Counted from the first letter of the stretch, positions 7,820-17,028 are shown. The stretch: 62,627 bases of DNA from Lachnospiraceae bacterium (GCA_004557975.1 SFEV01000013.1:1-62627); one strand, 5' to 3'. Program-made: numbers and translations. Notes: generated by a model from the sequence alone, not told the origin.

Positions 7820-9130
7820 ATGGCAGATTATACGACACAGATGAATGCCGCAAGACAGGGGATCATCACCCCCCAGATGAAGATTGTTGCAGAAAAAGAG
7901 CATATGGATGCAGAAGTGCTCCGCGGGCTGATTGCCAGGGGAGAGGTTATTATACCCTGCAATAAAAAGCACACGAGCCTGAATCCAAGCGGTGTCGGCG
8001 CAAAGCTGACGACGAAGATCAATGTAAATCTCGGCGTATCCAGAGACTGGAAGGATGTGGATATGGAGTACGAGAAGGTTCGCTCGGCTGTGGAGATGGG
8101 CGCAGAGGCGATTATGGATCTGAGCTCTTACGGAGATACGAGAAGCTTCCGCAGAAAGCTTACGGAGACATGCCCTGCAATGATCGGAACGGTGCCAATC
8201 TACGATGCCGTTGTATATTATCATAAGGCGCTCGGCAAGATCACTTCGGAGGAGTGGATCGATATTGTGCGGATGCATGCCGAGGACGGCGTGGATTTCA
8301 TGACGATTCACTGTGGTATGAACCGCGCTACGGCAGCCAGGTTCAAGCAGAACAAGCGCCTGATGAATATCGTTTCTCGCGGAGGTTCCATCATGTTTGC
8401 ATGGATGGAGATGACGGGAAAGGAAAATCCGTTCTATGAACATTATGATGAGATTCTGGATATCTGCAGGGAGTACGATATCACCATGAGCCTCGGTGAT
8501 GCCTGCCGTCCCGGCTGTATTGCGGATGCCACCGACACGGCCCAGATCGAAGAGCTGATTACGCTGGGGGAACTGACAAAGCGTGCATGGGAGAAAGATG
8601 TTCAGGTAATGATTGAGGGACCGGGCCATATGCCGATGAACCAGATTCCGGCAAATATGGAAATTCAGAAGACACTGTGTCACGGTGCACCATTTTACGT
8701 GCTCGGGCCTCTCGTGACAGACATTGCTCCGGGCTATGATCATATTACCTCTGCCATCGGCGGAGCTATTGCGGCAGCAAACGGGGCTGCTTTCCTCTGC
8801 TACGTGACACCTGCAGAGCATCTGCGCCTTCCCAATGCTGCCGATGTAAAGGAAGGAATCATAGCTGCGAAAATAGCAGCCCACGCTGCAGATATTGCAA
8901 AGGGTGTTCCGGGAGCCGCTGACTGGGACTACAAAATGAGTGAGGCGAGAAAGCGCCTCGACTGGGAGGCGATGTTTGATCTGAGTATGGACCCGGAAAA
9001 GGCGCGCCGCTACCGTGCAGAGGCAAAGCCGGAGAAGGAGGATACGTGCAGTATGTGCGGCAACTTCTGCGCGGTAAAGAATACAAACCGCATTCTCGAC
9101 GGTGAAATTGTAAGCATATTTGATGAGTGA
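7820..9130 (+). CDS. thiC: Phosphomethylpyrimidine synthase ThiC
   Basis: 436 residues. A radical-SAM enzyme that rearranges aminoimidazole ribonucleotide into hydroxymethylpyrimidine phosphate for thiamine. Family blocks are clear: NPSGVGAKLTTKINVN-like region near residue 55, EGPGHMPMNQIPANM, YVLGPLVTDIAPGYDHITSAIG, and the C-terminal iron-sulfur motif CSMCGNFC (Cys410, Cys413, Cys417). The short CX2CX3C spacing and absence of the N-terminal extension of proteobacterial ThiC fit the clostridial form. GGGAGG lies upstream of the ATG. Expression is under the TPP riboswitch; it stands alone, with the rest of thiamine synthesis elsewhere, and a terminator follows at once. Confidence 0.97.
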   Translation: MADYTTQMNAARQGIITPQMKIVAEKEHMDAEVLRGLIARGEVIIPCNKKHTSLNPSGVGAKLTTKINVNLGVSRDWKDVDMEYEKVRSAVEMGAEAIMDLSSYGDTRSFRRKLTETCPAMIGTVPIYDAVVYYHKALGKITSEEWIDIVRMHAEDGVDFMTIHCGMNRATAARFKQNKRLMNIVSRGGSIMFAWMEMTGKENPFYEHYDEILDICREYDITMSLGDACRPGCIADATDTAQIEELITLGELTKRAWEKDVQVMIEGPGHMPMNQIPANMEIQKTLCHGAPFYVLGPLVTDIAPGYDHITSAIGGAIAAANGAAFLCYVTPAEHLRLPNAADVKEGIIAAKIAAHAADIAKGVPGAADWDYKMSEARKRLDWEAMFDLSMDPEKARRYRAEAKPEKEDTCSMCGNFCAVKNTNRILDGEIVSIFDE

Positions 9131-9137
9131 TGGGAGT

Positions 9138-9184
9138 AGCAGAGCCGTCAGTCCGTATAATACGGATAGGCGGCTCTGCTTTTG
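9138..9184 (+). terminator. Rho-independent terminator after thiC
   Basis: AGCAGAGCCG (9138-9147) pairs with CGGCTCTGCT (9171-9180); an inner stem TCCGTA/TACGGA adds to it, followed by TTTT. Confidence 0.88.
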
Positions 9185-9223
9185 TATGCAGGAGATGATA
9201 CAGAATACTCCATGACATAAGTA

Positions 9224-9252
9224 TTGTAGAGCAGGAAAAAAGCTGATATAAT
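9224..9252 (+). promoter_or_regulatory. Sigma-A promoter of the ydjI-like operon
   Basis: TTGTAG (9224-9229), 17-base spacer, TATAAT (9247-9252), about 57 bases before the start at 9309. Confidence 0.65.
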
Positions 9253-9308
9253 TATTAAACAGGTAGTTTATGACAAAATAAAAACGAATACATATGGAGG
9301 ATCAGAAT

Positions 9309-10631
9309 ATGGGATTAATCAAAGCGGCAGCAGGGGCGGCAGGCGGCGTTCTGGCAGATCAGTGGAAAGAGTATTTTTACTGTGAAGCCATGGATGCGGA
9401 CGTTCTCGTGGAAAAAGGAAGGAAGAAAACATCAAGGCGCTCTTCCAACAGACACGGAAGTGACAACATTATTACAGACGGATCGGTTATTGCAGTTGCT
9501 GACGGACAGTGTATGATCATTGTGGAAAATGGCAAGGTTGCGGAGGTCTGCGCAGAGCCGGGTGAGTTTGTCTATGACAGCGGTACACAGCCAAGCATTT
9601 TCTCAGGCAGTCTCGGGGATGGAATTAAACGCACTTTCGGTGAAATTGGAAAACGTTTTACGTTCGGAGGGGAAGCACCGAAGGATCAGCGCGTCTATTA
9701 TTTCAACACGAAGGAGATCATGGGCAACAAATATGGCACAGCGACGCCTGTTCCGTTCCGGGTGACAGATCGCAATATCGGACTTGACGTGGACATTTCC
9801 ATCCGCTGCAACGGTGAATATTCCTACCGGATTGCGGATCCGATTCTGTTCTACACAAATGTCTGCGGCAATGTGGAGAATACTTATGATCGCTCCAACA
9901 TGGACAGCATGCTGAAAAGTGAGCTTCTGACTGCGCTGCAGCCTGCATTTGCGCGCATTTCCGATATGGGAATTCGCTACAGCTCTCTTCCAGGACATAC
10001 GATGGAGCTGGCGGATGCATTGAATGATGTCCTCTCCAGAAAATGGAAAGAATTAAGAGGAATTGTGATAGCTTCCTTCGGCGTGAATTCTGTTTCCGCA
10101 TCAAAAGAAGACGAGGATATGATCAAGCAGCTTCAGAAGAGCGCCGTGATGCGTGATCCGACAATGGCGGCAGCGACACTGGCAGGAGCGCAGGCCGATG
10201 CAATGCGCGCGGCAGCTGCAAACAAGGCCGGTGCAATGACCGGATTTATGGGAATGGGTATGGCGGCAGCACAGGGAGGACTGAATGCCCAGGATCTGTA
10301 CGCAATGGGAAGCAGGCAGCAGGCCAGACCACAGGCACCGGCTCAGGAACAGGCACCGTCAAAGGACAGCTGGACATGTTCCTGCGGGGCTGTAAATACC
10401 GGAAAATTCTGTATGGAATGCGGAGCAAAGAAGCCGGAAGAAGGCTGGATGTGTTCCTGCGGAGCTGTGAACAGAGGAAAATTCTGCTCAGAGTGCGGTG
10501 CAAGACGTCCGGCAGGAGCACCGGTATATCAGTGTGACAAGTGTGGCTGGAAGCCGGAGGACCCGGCGCATCCGCCGAAATTCTGTCCCGAGTGTGGCGA
10601 TATTTTTGATGAAAATGACAGACGTCAGTGA
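9309..10631 (+). CDS. SPFH-domain protein with C-terminal zinc ribbons (YdjI-like)
   Basis: 440 residues. Residues 1-280 match the bacterial SPFH/virion-core-like family of which B. subtilis YdjI is the known member; YdjI helps recruit PspA to the membrane with YdjG and YdjH. An Ala/Met/Gly-rich linker follows (about 280-345), then three cysteine ribbons: CSCGAVNTGKFCMECGAKKP, a near-identical second copy, and CDKCGW...CPECGD. The start at 9309 is preferred over the ATG at 9294 because that upstream ATG lies inside the GGAGG ribosome site. It leads a three-gene unit with YdjG- and YdjH-like genes. A role in membrane-stress scaffolding is inferred from the trio. Confidence 0.8.
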   Translation: MGLIKAAAGAAGGVLADQWKEYFYCEAMDADVLVEKGRKKTSRRSSNRHGSDNIITDGSVIAVADGQCMIIVENGKVAEVCAEPGEFVYDSGTQPSIFSGSLGDGIKRTFGEIGKRFTFGGEAPKDQRVYYFNTKEIMGNKYGTATPVPFRVTDRNIGLDVDISIRCNGEYSYRIADPILFYTNVCGNVENTYDRSNMDSMLKSELLTALQPAFARISDMGIRYSSLPGHTMELADALNDVLSRKWKELRGIVIASFGVNSVSASKEDEDMIKQLQKSAVMRDPTMAAATLAGAQADAMRAAAANKAGAMTGFMGMGMAAAQGGLNAQDLYAMGSRQQARPQAPAQEQAPSKDSWTCSCGAVNTGKFCMECGAKKPEEGWMCSCGAVNRGKFCSECGARRPAGAPVYQCDKCGWKPEDPAHPPKFCPECGDIFDENDRRQ

Positions 10632-10798
10632 CTTAACCGAATCAAGTAAGGCACCCGCTTCAAATGCGCAGAGCATTAAGTGGCAGGCAGGGACTTGCTT
10701 GTATCCGTTTGACTAAAACAGGGAAAAGCCCTGCGGGCGGCAGACGTACATCGTCTGCCGCTGTAAATCTTACAACAAACCAGGGGCAGGAGGAAAAA

Positions 10799-11875
10799 AT
10801 GGCAGGTACTTTTGAGTATAAATGTCCGTGCTGCGGGGGCTCCATTGTCTTTGACAGCAGATCACAGAAGATGAAATGTCCATACTGTGACACGGAATTT
10901 GAAATGGAGACACTGAAGCAGTTTGACGAGGAAAATCTGTCGGAGGATACAGATCCAAAGTGGGATGCGGATGTGGTCAGGCAATCGGATGAAAGGCTGG
11001 AAGATGAGACGCTTGTGTCGTATACGTGTGAATCGTGTGGAGGAGAAATTGTCGGTGACCGCACAATGGCTTCCACAAGCTGCCCGTACTGCGGCAACAA
11101 TGTGATTGTGGCAAAACAGTTTGAAGGCATGCTTCGGCCTGATGTGGTGATCCCCTTTAAACTGGATGAAAAATCGGCCAGGGAGAAACTGAAATCCCAT
11201 CTGAAGGGAAAAATTCTTCTTCCTTCGATGTTTAAAAGTGAAAACCGGATCAAAGAAATCAGAGGTGTGTATGTGCCGTTCTGGCTGTATGACTGTGATG
11301 CGCAGGCGGATATCAGCTGCAGGGCCACGAGAGTCAGATGCTGGGAGCGCGGAGACTATGAATATACGGAGACAAGTCATTACCTTGTCAGCCGCAGTGG
11401 TGAGATCGGTTTTGACAATGTTCCAGTTGACGGTTCTGAGAAGATGGATGATACGCTGATGCAGTCTGTGGAGCCATTTGATTATTCCGACTGTGTGGAT
11501 TTCCAGACAGCATATCTGGCCGGATACGTTGCAGACAAGTTTGATCAGACAGCCGAGCAGTGTGCGCCCGTTGCGAATCAGAGGATGAGGGACAGTACGG
11601 TGTCAGCATTCCTCGGTACGATCCAGGGATACGCAACCTGTGTTCCGGAGCACACGAATATACGGCTTTCACAGGGGAAAATTACGTATGCACTGCTGCC
11701 GGTGTGGATACTGAATACTAAATACAAAGATAAGCTGTATACATTTGCCATGAACGGACAGACAGGGAAATTTGTCGGAAATCTCCCTGTGGATAAAGGA
11801 AAAGCAGTGAGGATTGCAGGCGCAGTCTTTGTGGCGGCCGCCGCTCTGACAATGCTGATTACAGGACTGTTTTAG
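10799..11875 (+). CDS. YdjG-like zinc-ribbon membrane protein
   Basis: 358 residues from the ATG at 10799 (AGGAGG upstream). Two zinc ribbons at the N-terminus (CPCCGG with CPYCDTEF, then CESCGG with CPYCGN, residues about 9-105) are followed by a beta-rich soluble region, LPVWILNTKYKDK, and one C-terminal membrane helix (last 25 residues), leaving the bulk on the cytoplasmic side. B. subtilis YdjG has this plan and works with YdjH and YdjI as a membrane anchor for PspA. A hairpin CGGCAGACG/CGTCTGCCG (10738-10760) without a T run lies in the gap before it and may stabilise or process the mRNA. Confidence in the family is moderate to good; function is by context. Confidence 0.75.
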   Translation: MAGTFEYKCPCCGGSIVFDSRSQKMKCPYCDTEFEMETLKQFDEENLSEDTDPKWDADVVRQSDERLEDETLVSYTCESCGGEIVGDRTMASTSCPYCGNNVIVAKQFEGMLRPDVVIPFKLDEKSAREKLKSHLKGKILLPSMFKSENRIKEIRGVYVPFWLYDCDAQADISCRATRVRCWERGDYEYTETSHYLVSRSGEIGFDNVPVDGSEKMDDTLMQSVEPFDYSDCVDFQTAYLAGYVADKFDQTAEQCAPVANQRMRDSTVSAFLGTIQGYATCVPEHTNIRLSQGKITYALLPVWILNTKYKDKLYTFAMNGQTGKFVGNLPVDKGKAVRIAGAVFVAAAALTMLITGLF

Positions 11876-11887
11876 GAGGAGCTGAAG

Positions 11888-12691
11888 ATGAAAAAAACAA
11901 ACTGGATAAAAGGACTTTTCCTGACGCTTCTTCTTGTACTTTCTTTCGGAATGACGGCTCTTGCCGATAATGACCGGAAAGTAGTGGATATGGCGGATCT
12001 TCTGGATGACAGTGAGGAGGAGAAGCTTCAGGAACAGCTTCTGGAAATTGCAGAAGCACATCGCTGTGATGTGGTTGTAGCTACCACAGATTCCTGTGGG
12101 GGAAAATCACCGCAGGATTTTACAGATGATTTTTACTATGAGAACGGGTATGGCTACGGTGATGAGATTGATGGAATTATCCTGATGGTCAGCATGGAAG
12201 AGCGGAAGTTTCATTTCGCGACCAGAGGCAGGGCCATCCGCATCTTTACTGACTATGGTCTGCAGCGGATGGATGATCTGATTTCGGAGGATCTCTCAGA
12301 TGGAGCGTATTATTCTGCTTTTGAGCGGTTCGGAGATCTGGCAGAGCAGTTCATTGTGGAATATGAAGAAGAGGGGCGGCCCTTTGATGTCGGACACGAG
12401 TATGAGGAGAAGATGAGCATGGGAGTCAGGCTTCTGATTTCTCTCGGGGTCGGTCTCGTAATCAGCCTGATCGTATTCCTGGTTCTCCTGGGGCAGCTGA
12501 AGACCGTGGCACCGGAAAAGCGGGCACATGAATATATACGGAAGGGAAGCTTCCGTGTGACGAGAGCCCGGGATATTTTCCTTTACAATACCGTAGACAG
12601 ACGAAAAAAAGAGAAAAATTCCGGAGGAGGAAGCAGTACCCACAGTACATCGGACGGTGGTTCGGCAGGCGGACACACGGGATCATTCTGA
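11888..12691 (+). CDS. TPM-domain membrane protein (YdjH-like)
   Basis: 267 residues with a signal peptide or anchor (1-26, ending MTALAD), a TPM domain at about 30-155 (VVDMADLLDDSEEEKLQEQL, YGYGDEIDGIILMVSMEER, FATRGRAIRIFTDYGL), one membrane helix at 178-203, and a basic segment ending in a Gly/Ser/Thr/His tail (GGGSSTHSTSDGGSAGGHTG). TPM domains sit outside the cell and have been linked to photosystem repair and phosphatase activity in plants, and to YdjH in Bacillus. AGGAGG precedes the ATG, 12 bases after the previous stop, so the gene is co-translated with its YdjG-like neighbour. The trio lacks pspA, which is part of the Bacillus operon. Confidence 0.8.
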   Translation: MKKTNWIKGLFLTLLLVLSFGMTALADNDRKVVDMADLLDDSEEEKLQEQLLEIAEAHRCDVVVATTDSCGGKSPQDFTDDFYYENGYGYGDEIDGIILMVSMEERKFHFATRGRAIRIFTDYGLQRMDDLISEDLSDGAYYSAFERFGDLAEQFIVEYEEEGRPFDVGHEYEEKMSMGVRLLISLGVGLVISLIVFLVLLGQLKTVAPEKRAHEYIRKGSFRVTRARDIFLYNTVDRRKKEKNSGGGSSTHSTSDGGSAGGHTGSF

Positions 12692-12716
12692 AACAATTGA
12701 CTGTATATGAGCGAAT

Positions 12717-12766
12717 AAAAGACTGCTGCACATGGATCAGATCTGATTCATATGCAGCAGTCTTTT
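12717..12766. terminator. Bidirectional terminator between convergent genes
   Basis: AAAAGACTGCTGCA (12717-12730) is the exact inverse of TGCAGCAGTCTTTT (12753-12766), giving A and T runs on both strands. It serves the ydjH-like and ABC-F genes. Confidence 0.9.
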
Positions 12767-12772
12767 GCGAAT

Positions 12773-14410
12773 TTAATTATCCTCAGGGGCACCTGCCGTT
12801 GTATAAACCTGTCTCTTTCGTGCCATCTCATCACTTTCAAGATACTCATCGTATGATGTGATTTTATCGATCAGTCTGCCGTTGGGAAGAAATTCCATGA
12901 TACGGTTCGCTGTTGTCTGAACGATCTGGTGGTCACGGGAGGAGAAAAGCATTACGCCCGGGAATTTGATCATGCCGTTGTTCAGGGCGGTGATGGATTC
13001 CATGTCCAGATGGTCGGTCGGTTCATTCAGGATCAGGATATTGGCACCGGAAATCATCATCTTGGAAAGCAGGCAGCGGACGCGCTCACCTCCGGAGAGA
13101 ACCCGAAGCTTCTTCACGCCGTCATCGCCGGCAAACAGCATTCTGCCAAGAAAGCCGCGGACATACGTGGCATCCTTGATCTCGGAGAACTGTGTCAGCC
13201 AGTCCACAATTGTCAGATCTGTGTCAAACTCCTTCGTACTGTCCTTCGGAAAATACGCTCTCGATGTGGTGACGCCCCACTTGAACGTTCCCTCATCCGG
13301 CTCCATCTCTCCCATGAGAATCTGGAAGAAAACAGTTTTTGCAAGCTCGTTTCCGCCGACAAAAGCGACCTTGTCATTGTGGCCAAGAGTAAATGTGATA
13401 TTATCCAGTACCTTTACACCGTCAATGGTCTTGGACAGATTCTCGACCATAAGGACTTCGTTGCCGATCTCGCGGTTCGGACGGAAGTCGATGTACGGAT
13501 ATTTTCTGCTGGATGGTTTGATCTCATCCAGCTGGATTTTTTCAAGGGCACGCTTTCTGGAGGTCGCCTGCTTGGATTTGGAAGCATTTGCGGAGAAACG
13601 GGAGATGAATTCCTGCAGCTCCTTGATCTTTTCTTCTTTTTTCTTGTTGGCTTCCTTCATCTGTTTGATCAGAAGCTGGCTGGACTCGTACCAGAAATCA
13701 TAGTTGCCGGCGTACAGCTGGATTTTGCCGTAGTCGATGTCCGCGATCTGTGTGCAGACCTTGTTCAGGAAATAACGGTCATGGGATACGACAATCACCG
13801 TATTGTCAAAATTGATCAGAAACTCTTCAAGCCAGTTGATGGCATCCAGATCCAGGTGGTTTGTCGGCTCGTCCAGAAGCAGGATATCCGGGTTGCCGAA
13901 TAGGGCCCGGGCAAGAAGTACCTTGACCTTATCGTTTCCGGTCAGATCCTTCATCAGACTGTAGTGCAGCGACGGATCAATACCAAGTCCGTTCAGAAGG
14001 GTGGCGGCATCAGATTCTGCCTCCCAGCCGTTCATCTCGGCAAATTCACCTTCCAGCTCACTGGCGCGAATGCCGTCCTCGTCTGTGAAATCCTCTTTGG
14101 AGTAGATGGCTTCTTTTTCCTTCATGATATCATACAGTCTCTGGTTGCCCATGATAACCGTATCGAGTACCGGGTACTCATCATATTTGAAATGGTCCTG
14201 CTCGAGCACAGAGAGACGCTGTCCCGGTGTCATGACCACATCACCCTTCGTCGTCTCCAGCTTTCCGGAAAGAATCTTCAGAAATGTGGATTTTCCGGCA
14301 CCGTTTGCACCGATCAGACCGTAACAGTTGCCCTCTGTAAATTTGATGTTGACATCTTCAAATAAAGCCTTTTTTCCGATTCGGAGTGTTACATTATTTG
14401 CACTGATCAT
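12773..14410 (-). CDS. ABC-F family ATPase (YkpA/YbiT-like)
   Basis: 545 residues, two ABC domains on one chain, no membrane segments. Domain 1 has Walker A GANGAGKST and Walker B LLLDEPTNHLD, but its signature is LTGND rather than LSGG. Domain 2 has LSGGE yet a divergent Walker A (GGNELAKT), Walker B ending in LNEPTDHLD, and SSRDH in place of the H-loop. A charged linker (about 240-300, rich in Lys/Glu) matches the P-site tRNA-interaction motif region of ABC-F translation factors such as EttA. These departures, as far as I recall, are shared by clostridial relatives of YkpA, so they are probably family traits and not decay. A ribosome-associated role is inferred; resistance function cannot be told from sequence. 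Confidence 0.85.
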   Translation of the reverse strand: MISANNVTLRIGKKALFEDVNIKFTEGNCYGLIGANGAGKSTFLKILSGKLETTKGDVVMTPGQRLSVLEQDHFKYDEYPVLDTVIMGNQRLYDIMKEKEAIYSKEDFTDEDGIRASELEGEFAEMNGWEAESDAATLLNGLGIDPSLHYSLMKDLTGNDKVKVLLARALFGNPDILLLDEPTNHLDLDAINWLEEFLINFDNTVIVVSHDRYFLNKVCTQIADIDYGKIQLYAGNYDFWYESSQLLIKQMKEANKKKEEKIKELQEFISRFSANASKSKQATSRKRALEKIQLDEIKPSSRKYPYIDFRPNREIGNEVLMVENLSKTIDGVKVLDNITFTLGHNDKVAFVGGNELAKTVFFQILMGEMEPDEGTFKWGVTTSRAYFPKDSTKEFDTDLTIVDWLTQFSEIKDATYVRGFLGRMLFAGDDGVKKLRVLSGGERVRCLLSKMMISGANILILNEPTDHLDMESITALNNGMIKFPGVMLFSSRDHQIVQTTANRIMEFLPNGRLIDKITSYDEYLESDEMARKRQVYTTAGAPEDN

Positions 14411-14714
14411 TTCATAACCTCATTTTTCTTCTAATATATATCATTTACTGTATATCCGGCCCCTTGCCGGCATGCAGACATTGCATCGCAGCCGGAAAAG
14501 GACATACAATTTACATTCTACATAAAACAGGGAAAAAAGCAAGTGTTTCTGCGGAGATTGTTTAAATTTGAGAGGCAGATCAGTCGGATGGAAAAGAAGA
14601 ACGAAGCGTGGTTTTAGTTGGTTTTCGGAGCAATCTTTGAAAAAACGTGAAAAACTCAGCATTTTAAAGGAAAAACCACATTTTTCAGCACAGAATAAAA
14701 TATTGAAAAAGAAG
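14411..14714. other. Divergent intergenic region before the BMC operon
   Basis: AT-rich and without a credible gene. A stem CCGGC/GCCGG lies around 14456-14470. The region should carry the minus-strand promoter of the ABC-F gene, but no convincing -35/-10 pair was found. No regulator gene for the BMC operon is present here. Confidence 0.5.
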
Positions 14715-14743
14715 TTGCTTTTTGTTGGGATGCGTGGTAGAAT
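14715..14743 (+). promoter_or_regulatory. Sigma-A promoter of the BMC operon
   Basis: TTGCTT (14715-14720), 17-base spacer, TAGAAT (14738-14743). The leader of about 50 bases ends in AAGGAGG before the aldolase gene. Confidence 0.7.
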
Positions 14744-14796
14744 AAATTAAATCAAAACAAAAACAACAAAAACAAACATGCAAGGAGGATTTTTCC

Positions 14797-15603
14797 ATGG
14801 CAATGAACGAGTATGAGATTAAAAAACTGATGTGTGATATCGGAAAACGCGTTTATGACAGAGGAATGGTTGCAGCCAACGACGGCAATTTCTCTGTCAA
14901 GCTCAATGACAACGAGTTCCTCTGCACACCGACAGGAGTTTCCAAGGGCTTCATGACGCCGGAATATATCTGCAAGGTAGATGCGAAAGGAAATGTGCTT
15001 CAGGCAAACGGCAATTTCAGACCGTCTTCCGAAATCAAGATGCACATGCGTGTATATGAGAAGAGACCGGATGTAGGAGCCGTGGTACATGCTCATCCGT
15101 CCTTCGCTACATCCTTCGCGATTGCAGGTATTCCGCTTACACAGCCGATCATGCCGGAGGCGGTAATTGCTCTGGGCTGTGTTCCGATCGCTGAGTATGG
15201 TACACCGTCCACCAACGAGATACCTGACAGACTTGAGAAATACCTTCCGTACTATGATGCAGTTCTTCTTGAGAGCCACGGAGCTCTTACCTGGAGTACA
15301 GACCTTTTGGCTGCATATCTGAAGATGGAGTCTGTTGAGTTCTACGCAGAGCTTCTCTACAAGGCAAAAATGCTGGGCGGACCGAAGGAGTTTGATAAAG
15401 AGCAGATTGAAAAGCTCTATGAAATCAGAAGAAAAATGGGACTTCCGGGCAAGCATCCGGCAAATCTCTGCAAAGAGATCAATGGAGAAGGCAAGGGATG
15501 CCATGCATGCAAAGGTTCCTGCAGCTGCGGCAGCTCCTCAGATGTTGATCTGGAGAAGGTAGTTGCAGAGGTGACAAAGAAAATCCTGGCTCAGATGAAA
15601 TAA
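14797..15603 (+). CDS. BMC-targeted class II aldolase (fuculose/rhamnulose-1-phosphate type)
   Basis: 268 residues. The class II aldolase/adducin fold has its zinc ligands His98, His100 and His161 and acid Glu79, in the same spacing as E. coli FucA (73, 92, 94, 155). It should cleave fuculose- or rhamnulose-1-phosphate to dihydroxyacetone phosphate and lactaldehyde. Beyond the domain comes a Cys-rich linker (Cys225, 235, 238, 242, 244; GCHACKGSCSCG) and then an amphipathic helix, DVDLEKVVAEVTKKILAQMK, of the encapsulation-peptide type. The enzyme is therefore likely held inside the microcompartment. It is the first gene of the operon, with AGGAGG upstream, 15 bases before the aldehyde dehydrogenase. 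The exact sugar is not settled by sequence. Confidence 0.88.
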   Translation: MAMNEYEIKKLMCDIGKRVYDRGMVAANDGNFSVKLNDNEFLCTPTGVSKGFMTPEYICKVDAKGNVLQANGNFRPSSEIKMHMRVYEKRPDVGAVVHAHPSFATSFAIAGIPLTQPIMPEAVIALGCVPIAEYGTPSTNEIPDRLEKYLPYYDAVLLESHGALTWSTDLLAAYLKMESVEFYAELLYKAKMLGGPKEFDKEQIEKLYEIRRKMGLPGKHPANLCKEINGEGKGCHACKGSCSCGSSSDVDLEKVVAEVTKKILAQMK

Positions 15604-15615
15604 GGAGGCGCTTTC

Positions 15616-17028
15616 ATGGCAATTAATGAACAGCAGATTCAGGAAATTGTCCGGAATGTATTAAAGGAAATGACTGCGCCGGAAACAGGAGTACATAAAA
15701 AAACTTCAAAGCTGCACGGAATTTTTGAGACTGCTGAGGAGGCAATCGCAGCAGCAAAGGCAGCACAGAAGGAGATTCAGCCGATGCCTCTGGAGTTCAG
15801 AGAGAAGATTATCTCCAACATCCGCAAAAATACGCTGGCGATGGCAAAGGAATTTGCCGAGCTGGGCGTGCAGGAGACAGGCATGGGCAATGTGGGGCAC
15901 AAGATTCTGAAGCATCAGCTTGTTGCCGAGAAGACACCGGGAACAGAGGATCTCTCCACTATCGCCTGGTCCGGAGACAGAGGTCTGACACTGACCGAGA
16001 TGGGACCCTGGGGCGTGATCGGAGCTGTCTGCCCGTCGACGAATCCTACCGAGACTGTTATCTGCAATTCCATCGGTATGATTGCCGCAGGAAATACAGT
16101 GGTATTTGCCCCGCATCCGGCAGCTAAAAATGTTTCCAATCTTGCCATTGACATGGTGAACCGCTCCAGTATTGAGGCAGGCGGTCCGGACAATATAGCA
16201 ACGGCAGTAGAGGTTCCGACGATGGAAGTCAGCAAGACCATTTTTGGACATAAAGATATTTCGCTTCTCGTAGCGACAGGCGGACCGGGTGTTGTCACGA
16301 CGGTTCTCTCCTCGGGCAAGAGGGCGATGGGTGCAGGCGCAGGCAATCCGCCGGTGCTTGTGGATGAGACGGCACGTCTTCAGAAAGCGGCGGAGGATAT
16401 CATCAACGGCTGTACTTTCGATAATAATCTTCCGTGTATTGCAGAGAAGGAAGTTATCGCAGTCGATACGATTGCAGACGAGCTGATCTATCATATGGAG
16501 CAGGCCGGAAGCTACCATGCAAGCAAAGAAGAGGTAGACCGGCTGATTAAGACAGTATTTGTTGAAAAAGACGGCAAGCGCACACTGAACCGCAAATGTG
16601 TCGGCAGAAGTGCAAAGGTGCTTCTGGATATGATCGGTGTATCTGTGGGTGACGAGATTCGCTGTATTATCTTTGAAGGTGAAAAGACGAATCCTCTGAT
16701 CTGGGAAGAGCTGATGATGCCGATTCTCGGCGTAGTGAGAGTGAAGGACGTGGATGAAGGAATCGCAGTTGCGGTGGAGCTGGAGCACGGAAACCGTCAC
16801 TCGGCACACATGCATTCCACGAACATCAACAATCTGACGAAATACGGCAAGGCCATTGATACCGCCATTTTTGTAAAGAATGCGCCGTCCTACGCGGCAC
16901 TTGGATTCGGCGGAGAGGGATATGCAACCTTTACCATCTGCAGCCGTACCGGTGAGGGACTTACATCCGCAAAGAACTTCACCAAGAGCAGAAGATGTGT
17001 TATGGCAGATGCACTCTGCATTCGATAA
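15616..17028 (+). CDS. pduP: CoA-acylating aldehyde dehydrogenase (PduP-like)
   Basis: 470 residues. An N-terminal amphipathic encapsulation peptide (INEQQIQEIVRNVLKEM) is joined by a short linker to an acylating aldehyde dehydrogenase of the PduP/EutE family, with catalytic Cys274 in FDNNLPCIAEKEV and the NAD-binding segment PSTNPTETVICNSIGM. It oxidises an aldehyde with CoA and NAD+ to the acyl-CoA; in this operon the expected substrates are lactaldehyde from the aldolase, or propionaldehyde if a diol dehydratase acts elsewhere. TAAGGAGG precedes the start, overlapping the end of the aldolase gene. PduL, five genes on, would recover the CoA. Confidence 0.93.
   Translation: MAINEQQIQEIVRNVLKEMTAPETGVHKKTSKLHGIFETAEEAIAAAKAAQKEIQPMPLEFREKIISNIRKNTLAMAKEFAELGVQETGMGNVGHKILKHQLVAEKTPGTEDLSTIAWSGDRGLTLTEMGPWGVIGAVCPSTNPTETVICNSIGMIAAGNTVVFAPHPAAKNVSNLAIDMVNRSSIEAGGPDNIATAVEVPTMEVSKTIFGHKDISLLVATGGPGVVTTVLSSGKRAMGAGAGNPPVLVDETARLQKAAEDIINGCTFDNNLPCIAEKEVIAVDTIADELIYHMEQAGSYHASKEEVDRLIKTVFVEKDGKRTLNRKCVGRSAKVLLDMIGVSVGDEIRCIIFEGEKTNPLIWEELMMPILGVVRVKDVDEGIAVAVELEHGNRHSAHMHSTNINNLTKYGKAIDTAIFVKNAPSYAALGFGGEGYATFTICSRTGEGLTSAKNFTKSRRCVMADALCIR

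Noticed and set aside
9294..9308. ATG at 9294 as start of the SPFH gene
   Set aside because: The ATG overlaps the GGAGG that serves the next in-frame ATG at 9309; the same arrangement led to rejecting the ATG at 26567 for the tagF-like gene.
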